Part shown: positions 27,376-37,403 of the stretch, in pieces | Layout of the letters: each line of letters opens with the position of its first letter | How positions within the stretch are numbered: position 1 is the first letter of the stretch | Assembly: GCF_900114215.1 (NCBI RefSeq) | Contig: NZ_FOSG01000002.1 | Location: forward strand, 372,001 to 436,000 | Direction: 5' to 3' | Source of the DNA: Streptomyces mangrovi | GTDB taxonomy: Bacteria > Actinomycetota > Actinomycetes > Streptomycetales > Streptomycetaceae | Length of the DNA: 64,000 nucleotides | Program-made: the position numbers and the translations under genes | The notes under the pieces: model-generated | Told to the model about the DNA's origin: nothing | Seen by the model: only the letters and a program-made list of their open reading frames with translations | Databases searched by the model: none

Positions 27376-28059
27376 TCAACCGATCCGTGCGGGTTCGCGG
27401 TCCCAGTCGCCCGGCAGCGGCGGAATCCGCCAGCCGGGATCGGGCCGCCAGTCCTCCCATCCGTCGCGGAAGGGACTGCCCCAGTCGCGCACCACCTCCA
27501 CCGCGCGCCGCCCGGCGGCCCGTACACGCCCGGCCTGGGCGGCGTCCATCAGGCCGACGCGCTGCGCCTGCTCGAACTCGTCCTCGTCCCGCCACTGCCA
27601 GGTTCGGTCGGGGTGGACGGTGATGTCCAGGAAGTGGTCCTCGGAGTCCACTCCGCCCGCCCAGCGGTGCAGGGGCTCCTCCAGATTGACGTACCAGTTC
27701 CTGAACCGCCAGCCGCGGTCCCAGAACAGCCACACCGACCAGGGCTCGCCGGCCCGCGCGAGCTTGAGGACCCCGGTGCCGAACCACCGCGACCGCACCG
27801 CCCGGCGCGGCTTGGTGTAGCGGGTGGCGAGCGGCTCGCGGTGCACGGGCGTGCCGTCGGCGAGTTCCGGCTTGACGCAGGCGGTCCCCGGCGCCATCCA
27901 CACGGCGAGCAGTTCGGGGGTGTCGCGGACGACGGTCACCGGACGGCAGATGTGCAGGGCGTCGCCGCCGTTGGCCCGGTACCGCCACAGGATGTGCTCG
28001 CCGGCCCTCCAGCGGGTGCCGCCCGCCGCGTGTGTGTGATCCGCCGTGTCCGCCGTCAT
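27376..28059 (-). CDS. DUF402 (FomD-like) domain protein
   Basis: A 227-aa protein with the DUF402 core: RYRANGGDALHICRPVTVVRD, a Trp/Arg-rich middle (WLFWDRGWRFRNWYVNLEEP) and the acidic DSEDHFLDITVHPDRTWQWRDEDEFEQA. Members are metal-dependent nucleotide phosphohydrolases or diphosphatases; the aspartates here fit that. A TAAGAT hexamer lies 6 nt before ATG 28059, so the mRNA is likely leaderless. The physiological substrate is unknown. Confidence 0.82.
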   Translation of the reverse strand: MTADTADHTHAAGGTRWRAGEHILWRYRANGGDALHICRPVTVVRDTPELLAVWMAPGTACVKPELADGTPVHREPLATRYTKPRRAVRSRWFGTGVLKLARAGEPWSVWLFWDRGWRFRNWYVNLEEPLHRWAGGVDSEDHFLDITVHPDRTWQWRDEDEFEQAQRVGLMDAAQAGRVRAAGRRAVEVVRDWGSPFRDGWEDWRPDPGWRIPPLPGDWDREPARIG

Positions 28060-28065
28060 GCACGG

Positions 28066-28071
28066 ATCTTA
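28066..28071 (-). promoter_or_regulatory. -10 hexamer of a leaderless promoter (DUF402 gene)
   Basis: TAAGAT on the minus strand is followed by 6 nt and the ATG, with no ribosome-binding site. Confidence 0.55.
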
Positions 28072-28150
28072 GGCCCGCTCCGGGGGCCGGACCCAGGATC
28101 CGGGCCTGCCCGCGGCCCGCGGCGCGGGCCGGGGGCAGGCCCGGGACGGG

Positions 28151-29557
28151 TCAGGGACGGGTCATGCGCAGCACGTCCAGGGCCCGGTCGAGCTGCTCCA
28201 GAGTGAGCATGCCGCGCTCGACGTAACCGGCCTCCAGGACGACCTCGCGGATGGTCCTGCGCTCGGCCAGGGACCGCTTGGCCACCTTCGCGGCCTCCTC
28301 GTAGCCGATGTAGCGGTTGAGCGGGGTCACCACGGACGGGGAGGACTCGGCGTACTCGCGGGCCCGCTCGGCGTCGGCCTCGATGCCGTCGACCGTGCGG
28401 TCGGCCAGCAGCCGGGAGGAGTTCGCCAGCAGCCGGACCGACTCCAGCAGGTTCCGGGCGATGACGGGGAGCATGACGTTCAGCTCGAAGTTGCCCGACG
28501 CGCCGGCCACCGCGACCGTGGCGTCGTTGCCCATGACCTGCGCGGCGACCATCAGGACCGCCTCGGGGACCACCGGGTTGACCTTGCCGGGCATGATCGA
28601 GGAGCCGGGCTGGAGATCGGGCAGGCGGATCTCGGCCAGCCCGGTGCGCGGGCCCGAGGACATCCAGCGCAGATCGTTGCAGATCTTGGTCAGGCTCACG
28701 GCGATGGTGCGCAGCTGCCCGGAGGTCTCCACCAGGGCGTCCCGGGCGCCCTGGGCCTCGAAGTGGTCACGGGCCTCGGTCAGCGGCAGCCCGGTGGCGC
28801 GGGCGATCTCGGCGATGACAGCCGCCGGGAAGCCCGGCGGGGTGTTGATGCCGGTGCCCACCGCGGTGCCGCCCAGCGGCAGCTCGGCCAGCCGCGGCAG
28901 GCAGGCGCGCAGCCGTTCCACCCCGTAGCGCACCTGCGCCGCGTAGCCGCCGAACTCCTGGCCGAGCGTGACGGGCGTGGCGTCCATCAGATGCGTGCGG
29001 CCGGACTTGACGACCTCGGCGAACTCCTCGGCCTTGCGCTCCAGCGCCTGTGCCAGGTGCTCCAGCGCGGGGATCAGGTCGCCGGTGACGGCGGCGGTGG
29101 CCGCGATGTGGATGGAGGAGGGGAAGACGTCGTTGGAGGACTGGCTGGCGTTGACGTGGTCGTTGGGGTGCACCGGCGCGCCCAGGCTCTCGCTCGCGAG
29201 CGTGGCCAGCACCTCGTTCATGTTCATGTTGGAGGAGGTGCCGGAGCCGGTCTGGAAGACGTCCACGGGGAAGTGGTCGTCCCAGCGGCCCTCGGCGACC
29301 TCCTCGGCGGCCTGTTCGACGGCCCGGGCCAGACCCGCGTCCAGGACGCCGAGCTCGGCGTTGACCCGGGCCGCGGCGGCCTTGATCCGGGCCAGCGCCT
29401 GGATGTGCGCGCGTTCCAGGCGCCGGCCGGACAGGGGGAAGTTCTCCACGGCGCGCTGCGTCTGCGCCCGCCACCTGGCGTGGGCGGGCACCCGCACCTC
29501 GCCCATGGAGTCGTGCTCGATCCGGTATTGCCGCTTGTCGTCGCTCGTCCCGGTCAT
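28151..29557 (-). CDS. fumC: class II fumarate hydratase
   Basis: Oxygen-stable TCA-cycle enzyme interconverting fumarate and malate. It is 468 aa with the aspartase/fumarase signature [11 protein letters not shown] (around residue 320) and the [13 protein letters not shown] and [12 protein letters not shown] motifs. A TAGATT hexamer 7 nt before ATG 29557 suggests a leaderless message. It lies 28 bp downstream of a class I fumarase on the same strand, so two unrelated fumarases are neighbours. Confidence 0.95.
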   Translation of the reverse strand: MTGTSDDKRQYRIEHDSMGEVRVPAHARWRAQTQRAVENFPLSGRRLERAHIQALARIKAAAARVNAELGVLDAGLARAVEQAAEEVAEGRWDDHFPVDVFQTGSGTSSNMNMNEVLATLASESLGAPVHPNDHVNASQSSNDVFPSSIHIAATAAVTGDLIPALEHLAQALERKAEEFAEVVKSGRTHLMDATPVTLGQEFGGYAAQVRYGVERLRACLPRLAELPLGGTAVGTGINTPPGFPAAVIAEIARATGLPLTEARDHFEAQGARDALVETSGQLRTIAVSLTKICNDLRWMSSGPRTGLAEIRLPDLQPGSSIMPGKVNPVVPEAVLMVAAQVMGNDATVAVAGASGNFELNVMLPVIARNLLESVRLLANSSRLLADRTVDGIEADAERAREYAESSPSVVTPLNRYIGYEEAAKVAKRSLAERRTIREVVLEAGYVERGMLTLEQLDRALDVLRMTRP

Positions 29558-29564
29558 GGGGACG

Positions 29565-29570
29565 AATCTA
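29565..29570 (-). promoter_or_regulatory. -10 hexamer of a leaderless promoter (fumC)
   Basis: TAGATT on the minus strand is followed by 7 nt and the fumC ATG. It lies in the 28-bp gap after the class I fumarase gene, giving fumC its own promoter. Confidence 0.5.
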
Positions 29571-29585
29571 ACGGGGACGGGCCGG

Positions 29586-31289
<1,704 letters not shown>

Positions 31290-31417
31290 GGACGGTCTCT
31301 TCCTCTCGACGGTGGCGCCTCACAGGGTATGACCCCCGAACGGGTGGCGGTGGTGTGAGGTGCGGCTCAGCCGCCGGGCCGGGCTCCCGGCCGAACCCCG
31401 GCCGACGCGGCACTGGT

Positions 31418-31431
31418 CGCGATGTATCGCG
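31418..31431. promoter_or_regulatory. palindrome in the DUF1707 promoter
   Basis: CGCGAT-GT-ATCGCG sits just upstream of the -10 hexamer (31436-31441), where a bound repressor would block the promoter. Similar ATCGCGAT-type sites are known for PadR-like repressors; that link is inference. Confidence 0.55.
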
Positions 31432-31435
31432 TTCG

Positions 31436-31441
31436 CTAGGG
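31436..31441 (+). promoter_or_regulatory. -10 hexamer of a leaderless promoter (DUF1707 gene)
   Basis: The hexamer ends 7 nt before the GTG start at 31449, and no ribosome-binding site is present. Confidence 0.5.
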
Positions 31442-31448
31442 TGGCGGT

Positions 31449-32084
31449 GTGGACGAGAAGACCTCCCTGCGCAAGCAGCCCGCGGCACGGCCCTCCGCCG
31501 CCTCCCCGGCGGACGTACGCGCTTCCGACGCCGACCGCGACCGGGTGGCGGAGATCCTGCGCGAGGCGCTCGCTCAGGGGCGGCTGGACGCCGACGAGCA
31601 CGCCGAGCGGATCGAGGCGGTGTACCGGGCCAGGACGGTGGGCGAGTTGCGGCCGCTGGTGCGCGACCTCCCGGCCGGGCGGGAGGCGGCTCCCCACTCG
31701 AGCCGCCCGGCGTCCGGCGGGGACGGCGACCATGTGATCGCGGTCTTCGGCGGGGCCTCGCGCAAGGGGCGCCGGCGGGTGGGCGCGAGGACCAACGCCT
31801 TCGCGCTGTTCGGCGGGATCGAGATCGACCTGACCGAGGCGCTCTTCGAGCGGCGGGAACTCGTCGTCAACGCCACGGCCGTCTTCGGCGGCATCGAGAT
31901 CAAGGTGCCGGAGAACGTGACCCTGCGCGGCTCGGGCAGCGGGATCATGGGCGGCTACGACGTGGAGGCCAGGGAGTCGGAGGATCCGGACGCCCCGGTG
32001 GTCGTGGTGCGCGGCGTGGCGGTCTTCGGCGGGGTCGAGGCGAAGGCGGAGCGCGGCAAGCGCCTGCGGGACCTGCGCCGCTGA
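31449..32084 (+). CDS. DUF1707 protein with LiaF-like C-terminal domain
   Basis: A 211-aa protein. The N-terminal DUF1707 motif is VRASDADRDRVAEILREALAQGRLDADEHAERI (about 24-70 in total). The C-terminal beta-helix-like repeats (IAVFGG, FALFGGIEIDL, TAVFGGIEIKVPENV, VAVFGGVEAKA) resemble the LiaF/cell-wall-active antibiotic response domain. No transmembrane segment lies between them. Function is unknown; relatives are tied to envelope stress. The message is probably leaderless, under a palindromic operator. Confidence 0.85.
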   Translation: MDEKTSLRKQPAARPSAASPADVRASDADRDRVAEILREALAQGRLDADEHAERIEAVYRARTVGELRPLVRDLPAGREAAPHSSRPASGGDGDHVIAVFGGASRKGRRRVGARTNAFALFGGIEIDLTEALFERRELVVNATAVFGGIEIKVPENVTLRGSGSGIMGGYDVEARESEDPDAPVVVVRGVAVFGGVEAKAERGKRLRDLRR

Positions 32085-32134
32085 CACCCCGTTTCCGTTC
32101 CGCCTCCCGTTCCGCCGGCCGGATGCGTACACGT

Positions 32135-32184
32135 GCGCACCGCCCGTACGGCCCTCCCCTGTCCGGGCCGTACGGGCGGTGCGC
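32135..32184. terminator. bidirectional terminator hairpin
   Basis: A perfect 20-bp inverted repeat (32135-32154 and 32165-32184) with a 10-nt loop lies between the convergent DUF1707 and ABC permease genes. Confidence 0.85.
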
Positions 32185-32249
32185 GCGACGGTGCACGGCG
32201 GTGCACGGCGGCGCGTGGCGGGCTCACGCCCGGTGCCGCACGCGGGCGG

Positions 32250-34682
32250 TCACTCCGTGCGCAGCCCGTCCGGGCGCATCATCCGCCACAGCGGCGGCAG
32301 GCTGAGGACGGTCACCAGCAGCACCACCCCGGCGCCGATGCCCGTCATGGCCCCCAGGCTCGTCCAGTGGACGGCGACCGGTACGGAGACCAGCTTCAGC
32401 AGCACCGCGCCCAGCCCGATCCCGCCCGCGGCCGCCAGGAACAGGCCGAGCGCCACGGGCAGCGCGGTCTGCCACAGCACCGACCAGCCCAGCGTGGAGC
32501 GCCGGGTGCCGAAGGCGATCAGCACCGACAGCAGCTTCCTGCGCTCGCGCAGCTGCTCCAGGGTGGAGACGACCATGCTGGCGCCGATCAGCAGCATCAC
32601 CCCGGCCGCCCCGGCGTACAGCGCCCGCTGGACGGCGGCGAACCTGCTCGACTGCTCGGTCGCGCTCACCCTCATGACCTGGGTCTGGGGGGAGCCGGTC
32701 TCCACCGCGTTGCGGACGTGCTCGGCCGCGTCCGGCACGGCCGGGTCGAGTTTGACGGAGAACTCGGCCCGTACGCCCGTCGCCCGGGTGAGGTCGAGCG
32801 CCCCGGGGGTGGCGAGGACTCCCCCGATGTACATGCCCATGACGCCCTCGCGCGGCTCGACCCCGGAGGCGTCGCGGGGGACGGACCAGGGCAGGGCCTC
32901 CTCCGTCCGCACGTACCTCTCCTCCTCCTCCGAGTAGACCGGGGCGTTGAGGTCGAAGCGTGCGCCGGGGCGCGCGCCGGGCTCCTCCACCCCGTCCATG
33001 ACCGGTGACGCGAGGAAGACGTCCCCGTCCTCGCAGGAGGCGATCTCGGCCAGCTGCTCCAGGGCGGCGCAGTCGGCGACGGTGATGCTCGTCCAGGGAG
33101 TTTCCCCGTCGGGCTCGGCACCGGCCTCCGGCACGCGCACGCCGGCGGTGCCCACCACCCGGCTCACACCGCGGGCCCCCTCCAGCGCCCCGGTCAGCTC
33201 GGCGGCCTGACCGCCGTCACGGAGATCCCGCGTGATCACCAGATCCGCGCGGGAGGTGTCGTGCCCGGTGGAGCGCGTGTAGTCGCCCTCGACCCCGCCG
33301 AACAGCATCTGGACGGCGATGGCTCCGGCGACCGCGACGGTGATGCCGCTGACCGCCCGGGCTCCGGGACCACTGTCGAGCTGGAGGCGGCGGACGGCGA
33401 GCTGGACGGACAGGGGGCCGCCGCGCATCCGGTTGACGGCCCACTCCACCAGCCAGGGCAGCACGGCCGTGACCCCGGTCAGCAGCAGCACGATGCCCGC
33501 GGCGATCCGGTAGGTGTCGATCGTCCCCCGCTCCGCGTCGATCCCGCCGATCAGGGGCAGGAGCAGCACCAGCCCGATTCCGGGCGGCACCAGCCGCCAC
33601 CACAGCCGGCGCCTGCGGACGCCCGCGTCGCGCACGACGCCGAGCGGTTCGATGGCGACCCCGCGCAGCGCGAACAGGGCGACGGCGACGGCGGAGACGG
33701 GCACGGCCACCGCGATCAGTGCGGTCAGCAGGGCGCTGGGCCGTACGTCGGCGGGGAAGACGCTGATGTCGAAGATCTCCGCCCGTCCGATGAGTCCACG
33801 CACCGGCAGGAACAGCGCGGCACCGACGGCGAGTCCGAGGAGCGCGCCGACCAGCGACTCGCCGGCCGCGATCCGCCGCACCATCCGGCTGTCGGCGCCG
33901 ACCAGGCGCAGCGCGGCCAGCCGGCGGTCCCGGCGTTCGCCGCCGAAGCGCACCGAGGTGGCGATGAAGACCCAGACCGGGAACAGCAGCACCACACAGA
34001 TGACGACCACCAGCAGCAGCAGTACCGCGTCCAGCGGCTCCGGTTCGCCCACCTCGTCGAACCGGTCGACCCGCATCGCGCTGCTCCCGAACCGGGAGAG
34101 GGTGTCACTGCCCGCCAGGAAGGTGAGCTCCTTCGGGCCGAGCAGTCCCTCGTCACCGATGGTGCCGGTGATCCGGTGGGGGAGCCGCTCCCTGAGGAGC
34201 TCGCCCTCCGGGGAGGCGAGCAACTCCCCCAGCGCCGGTGAGACGACCATCTCGCCGGGAGCGGGCAGCCGCTCCACGCCCGGCGGGACCGGCGGGTTGC
34301 TCCCCTCCGGCTCGATGTACCGGCCGCGGACGCCCTCGCCGCGGAACTCGGTGTCGCTCCAGGTGTAGAGGGCGCTGCGGTCGGAACGCTCGACCTGGCC
34401 GAAACCGAAGTTCTCCCGGGCCTCCCCGCGTGCCTCGCGGGCCCCCAGCATGTTCGGCACGGAGGCCGCGACCATCAGCACGGCGACGCCGAGGCCGACG
34501 CCGACGGCCGTGAGCACGGTGCGCACCCAGCTCTCGCGGCCCCCGGCGAGCGCGAAGCGGGCGCCCATCGCCAGGTCGGCCGCCCAGCGGGCCGCACCCG
34601 AGGGGCCGGTGGGCGGTGCGGGCTCAATGGCGGGTCCCGGGGCGGGGGATGCCTGCGGCGCCCTGGAGTCCAGTGCGCTCAC
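32250..34682 (-). CDS. FtsX-like ABC transporter permease
   Basis: An 810-aa permease of the MacB/FtsX type. A first transmembrane helix (about 50-70) is followed by a large extracytoplasmic domain. Two FtsX-like membrane blocks follow, one near LLLLVVVICVVLLFPVWVF and one at the C-terminus (GAAGVMLLIGASMVVSTLEQLRERRKLLSVLIAFG). GTG 34682 overlaps the ATPase stop (GTGA). It works with the upstream ATPase, under the PadR gene at the head of the operon. Likely exports an antibiotic, lipid or peptide, or remodels the envelope; the substrate is unknown. Confidence 0.88.
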   Translation of the reverse strand: MSALDSRAPQASPAPGPAIEPAPPTGPSGAARWAADLAMGARFALAGGRESWVRTVLTAVGVGLGVAVLMVAASVPNMLGAREARGEARENFGFGQVERSDRSALYTWSDTEFRGEGVRGRYIEPEGSNPPVPPGVERLPAPGEMVVSPALGELLASPEGELLRERLPHRITGTIGDEGLLGPKELTFLAGSDTLSRFGSSAMRVDRFDEVGEPEPLDAVLLLLVVVICVVLLFPVWVFIATSVRFGGERRDRRLAALRLVGADSRMVRRIAAGESLVGALLGLAVGAALFLPVRGLIGRAEIFDISVFPADVRPSALLTALIAVAVPVSAVAVALFALRGVAIEPLGVVRDAGVRRRRLWWRLVPPGIGLVLLLPLIGGIDAERGTIDTYRIAAGIVLLLTGVTAVLPWLVEWAVNRMRGGPLSVQLAVRRLQLDSGPGARAVSGITVAVAGAIAVQMLFGGVEGDYTRSTGHDTSRADLVITRDLRDGGQAAELTGALEGARGVSRVVGTAGVRVPEAGAEPDGETPWTSITVADCAALEQLAEIASCEDGDVFLASPVMDGVEEPGARPGARFDLNAPVYSEEEERYVRTEEALPWSVPRDASGVEPREGVMGMYIGGVLATPGALDLTRATGVRAEFSVKLDPAVPDAAEHVRNAVETGSPQTQVMRVSATEQSSRFAAVQRALYAGAAGVMLLIGASMVVSTLEQLRERRKLLSVLIAFGTRRSTLGWSVLWQTALPVALGLFLAAAGGIGLGAVLLKLVSVPVAVHWTSLGAMTGIGAGVVLLVTVLSLPPLWRMMRPDGLRTE

Positions 34683-35365
34683 AGGGCGCCCGCCATGTCG
34701 CGCACCCTGCCGTCGCGGACGACGATCTCGCGGTCGGAGTACGCGGCGACCCGGGCCTCGTGGGTGACCAGCACGACGGCCGCGCCGGTGTCGTGCGCGG
34801 CGTCGGTCAGCAACTGCATCACCCGCTCGCCGTTGAGGGAGTCCAGCGCGCCGGTCGGCTCGTCGGCGAAGACCACGCGCGGCCCGGTGACCAGGGCCCG
34901 GGCGACGGCGACCCGCTGCCCCTGGCCGCCGGAGACCTGTCCGGGGCGGTGGTGGCGCACGTCGTCCACCTCCAGCCGCTCCAGCCATCCGGTGGCCCGC
35001 TTCTCGGCCTCCCTGCGGCCCATGCCGGTCAGCCGCAGCGGCAGGGCGACGTTCTCGGTGCAGGTCAGCTCGGGAACGAGCTGACCGAACTGGAAGATGA
35101 AGCCGAACTCCGAGCGGCGCAGGGCGCTGCGCTCGGCGTCGGACATGGCCGACAGCTCGCGTTCCCGGTAGTGGACGGTGCCGGAGTCGGGCCGGATGAT
35201 CCCGGCCAGGCAGTGCAGCAGGGTGGACTTGCCGGAGCCGGAGGGGCCCATCACCGCGACGACCTCGCCGGGGCGGACGGAGAAGTCCGCCCCGTCCAGG
35301 GCGGGGGTGGGGCCGTAGGACTTGTGCAGTCCGGCGGCGTTCAGAAGCGGGTCGGCGGTGGTCAT
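34679..35365 (-). CDS. ABC transporter ATP-binding protein (MacB/LolD type)
   Basis: A 228-aa ATPase. Walker A is GPSGSGKST, the signature is VSGGQGQR (slightly altered LSGGQ), Walker B is VVFADEPTGALD, and the H-loop is VLVTHE. The length and the TGALDS motif are typical of MacB/LolD-like ATPases paired with FtsX-type permeases. It overlaps the PadR gene upstream (ATGA) and the permease downstream (GTGA), so all three are translationally coupled. Confidence 0.93.
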   Translation of the reverse strand: MTTADPLLNAAGLHKSYGPTPALDGADFSVRPGEVVAVMGPSGSGKSTLLHCLAGIIRPDSGTVHYRERELSAMSDAERSALRRSEFGFIFQFGQLVPELTCTENVALPLRLTGMGRREAEKRATGWLERLEVDDVRHHRPGQVSGGQGQRVAVARALVTGPRVVFADEPTGALDSLNGERVMQLLTDAAHDTGAAVVLVTHEARVAAYSDREIVVRDGRVRDMAGAL

Positions 35366-35886
35366 CCGCGTACCTCCCGGGCGAGTTGGTCGAGGCGCGC
35401 GGCGGTCAGCTCCAGCCAGCGCAGATCGGCTTCGAGGTGGAACAGCGCGTGGTCGCAGATGAGCTGGTCGGCCAGGTCGCCGCTTCTCTTGCGCTGCGTC
35501 AGCTCCCTCATCAGGCGCAGGTGTTCGGCGCGCTGGACGTCCAGCAGCTCCCCCGCGTCACGCCCGGTCAGCAGGGCGAGGACGACCTTGGTGTAGAGGG
35601 TGGACTGGAGGTACGGCTCGGGCTTCTCGGGCCGGCCGAGCCATCCGGCGACGTCGGTGATCCCGGCGTCGGTGATGGCGTAGCGCTTGCGCTCGGGACC
35701 TTCTCCGGGCTCGACGCCCTCGACCTCCACCAGGCCGTTCTTCAGCAGCCGGGACATGGTCGAGTAGACCTGTCCGTAGTGGAGCGGGCGGTCGTGGCCG
35801 AAGCGCTCGTCGAAGGCGCGCTTGAGGTCGTATCCGTGGCGGGGCCCGGATTCGAGGAGCCCCAGCAGGGTGTGGCCGATGGACAT
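35362..35886 (-). CDS. PadR family transcriptional regulator
   Basis: A 174-aa PadR protein. A winged helix comes first (GHTLLGLLESGPRHGYDLKRAFDERFG, VYSTMSRLLKNGLVE, KRYAITDAG), then a C-terminal dimerisation helix bundle. It is first in a PadR-ATPase-permease operon, the common arrangement in which PadR represses an exporter until a drug binds. ATG 35886 begins directly at the domain; the frame continues upstream into the promoter, which is unlikely to be coding. A palindromic operator lies just upstream. Confidence 0.88.
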   Translation of the reverse strand: MSIGHTLLGLLESGPRHGYDLKRAFDERFGHDRPLHYGQVYSTMSRLLKNGLVEVEGVEPGEGPERKRYAITDAGITDVAGWLGRPEKPEPYLQSTLYTKVVLALLTGRDAGELLDVQRAEHLRLMRELTQRKRSGDLADQLICDHALFHLEADLRWLELTAARLDQLAREVRG

Positions 35887-35897
35887 GCCGACGACTG

Positions 35898-35938
35898 TAC
35901 ACCACGTGTATACACGCGATGTATACGTGCGGTGCATA
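35898..35938. promoter_or_regulatory. operator/promoter region of the PadR-ABC operon
   Basis: Contains the perfect 12-bp palindrome CGTGTATACACG (35905-35916), then further TGTATAC and TGCATAC half-sites about 15 bp apart. AT-rich TATAC cores stand out in a GC-rich setting. Likely the autoregulatory PadR site. Confidence 0.65.
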
Positions 35939-36030
35939 CGCGAGGCGCACGCGTCGCGGCCCGCGCCGGCCGCGGGTCCGGCGCGGGCGGGGGCGGGGGC
36001 GGGGGCGGGGGCGGGGGCGGGCGGCTCGGA

Positions 36031-36297
36031 CTACTCCTCCGAGCGCGGCGGGCGGCCCCGGCGCGGATGGGGGCGGGCCTCGCCGGGCATGCGCCCCGCC
36101 TCGTTCAGGGCCTTGCGCAGCAGGTAGTCGACCTGGGCGTTGGTGCTGCGCAGCTCGTCCGCCGCCCACTTCGCGAGCGCGTCGTGGACGGCGGGGTCCA
36201 GCCGCAGCAGCATCTGCCGGCGTTCGCGCCGGGGCCGCCGCGGCCGCTCCTGCTCGGGGCCGCCGCCCTCCGGCGGCCCCTCCGGCCGGGTGCTCAC
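36031..36297 (-). CDS. small ribbon-helix-helix/Arc-like protein
   Basis: An 88-aa basic protein. The middle (about 28-65: QMLLRLDPAVHDALAKWAADELRSTNAQVDYLLRKAL) fits an Arc/CopG-type ribbon-helix-helix fold. Both ends are Pro/Arg-rich. GTG 36297 overlaps the stop of the SPFH gene (GTGA). It probably binds DNA and may regulate the pair, or may simply travel with the SPFH protein. Confidence 0.75.
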   Translation of the reverse strand: MSTRPEGPPEGGGPEQERPRRPRRERRQMLLRLDPAVHDALAKWAADELRSTNAQVDYLLRKALNEAGRMPGEARPHPRRGRPPRSEE

Positions 36298-37247
36298 TGG
36301 TAGAGCGACCCCGTGTTGAGGACCGGCTGCGGGGAGCGGTCGCCGCAGAGCACCACCAGCAGATTGCTCACCATGGCGGCCTTGCGCTCCTCGTCCAGCT
36401 CGACGAAGTCCTGGGACGCGATCCGCTCCACGGCGTCCTCGACCATGCCGCAGGCCCCCTCCACGATGGTCCGGCGCGCCGCGACCACGGCGCCCGCCTG
36501 CTGGCGCTGGAGCATCGCGGCGGCGATCTCGGGGGCGTACGCCAGGTGCGTGAAGCGCGACTCGACGATCCGCACGCCCGCCGCCCGCACCCGGACGGTC
36601 AGTTCGACGGCGAGCTTCTCGGTGATCTCCTCGGCGTTGCCGCGCAGCGACAGGCCGTCCTCGTCGTAGGCGTCGTAGGGGTACTCGATGGCGATGTGCC
36701 GCACGGCCGCCTCGGTCTGGGTGGAGACGAACTCCACGAAGTCGTCCACCTCGAAGGTGGCCTGGGCGGTGTCCTCCACCTGCCAGACGACGACGGCCGC
36801 CAGCTCGACCGGGTTGCCGTAGGCGTCGTTGACCTTGAGGATCGCCGTCTCGTGGTTGCGCACCCGGGTGGAGACCTTCTTGCGGGTGGTCAGCGGGTTC
36901 ACCCAGCGCAGGCCGTCCTTGCGAATGGTGCCGGTGTAGCGCCCGAAGAGCTGGACGACCCGGGCCTCCCCCGGTGCGACCATGTTGAGGCCGGCCATCG
37001 CGAAGACCGAGCCGATCATCAGCAGCCCCCCGGCGGCGATCAGCGCCACTCCGGCACCGCCCGTACCGCCCTCGACGAGCATCGCGCCCCCCACCACGGC
37101 GCCGGCCCCGGCCAGCAGGCCCAGCAGGCCCAGCAGCAGGGCGAGGCCGCCGGGGACGGAGTGCGCGGGCCTCTCGCGCACCTGCGGGGCGGGCATCTCG
37201 GGAAGTTCTCTGGCGGCCGGCGCGTTCTGCGCGGTCTCGACGGACAT
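36294..37247 (-). CDS. SPFH domain membrane protein
   Basis: A 317-aa protein with two N-terminal hydrophobic segments (about 34-55 and 66-84). The SPFH domain (about 90-280) has [43 protein letters not shown] and the helical stretch with [24 protein letters not shown]. It belongs to the membrane-anchored bacterial SPFH group distinct from FtsH-linked HflKC. A GGGGGA site precedes ATG 37247, and a palindrome lies 36-51 bp upstream. Function unknown, presumably membrane organisation. Confidence 0.85.
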   Translation of the reverse strand: MSVETAQNAPAARELPEMPAPQVRERPAHSVPGGLALLLGLLGLLAGAGAVVGGAMLVEGGTGGAGVALIAAGGLLMIGSVFAMAGLNMVAPGEARVVQLFGRYTGTIRKDGLRWVNPLTTRKKVSTRVRNHETAILKVNDAYGNPVELAAVVVWQVEDTAQATFEVDDFVEFVSTQTEAAVRHIAIEYPYDAYDEDGLSLRGNAEEITEKLAVELTVRVRAAGVRIVESRFTHLAYAPEIAAAMLQRQQAGAVVAARRTIVEGACGMVEDAVERIASQDFVELDEERKAAMVSNLLVVLCGDRSPQPVLNTGSLYQ

Positions 37248-37282
37248 GACGGTCCCCCGTTTCCATGAAGTGACTCTCTAGC

Positions 37283-37298
37283 AAAGTGATAGCACTTT
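37283..37298. promoter_or_regulatory. palindrome upstream of the SPFH gene
   Basis: AAAGTG-ATAG-CACTTT forms an inverted repeat with 6-bp arms. A further AAGTGA (37268-37273) lies closer to the gene. Probable operator or promoter element of the SPFH/RHH pair. Confidence 0.6.
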
Positions 37299-37340
37299 AT
37301 CGCGGTGCCTCACCCTCGCGGAAGAGGGGGGTGCGAAAAG

Positions 37341-37370
37341 CCCGGGCCCCGCCGTACGGCGGGGCCCGGG
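37341..37370. terminator. perfect palindromic terminator
   Basis: A 30-bp perfectly self-complementary GC-rich sequence (15-bp arms, CCCGGGCCCCGCCGT and its complement) lies downstream of the AI-2E-type permease gene. Confidence 0.8.
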
Positions 37371-37403
37371 ACGGAAGGACGGAAAGCCCGTGCTCGGGGC
37401 GGT

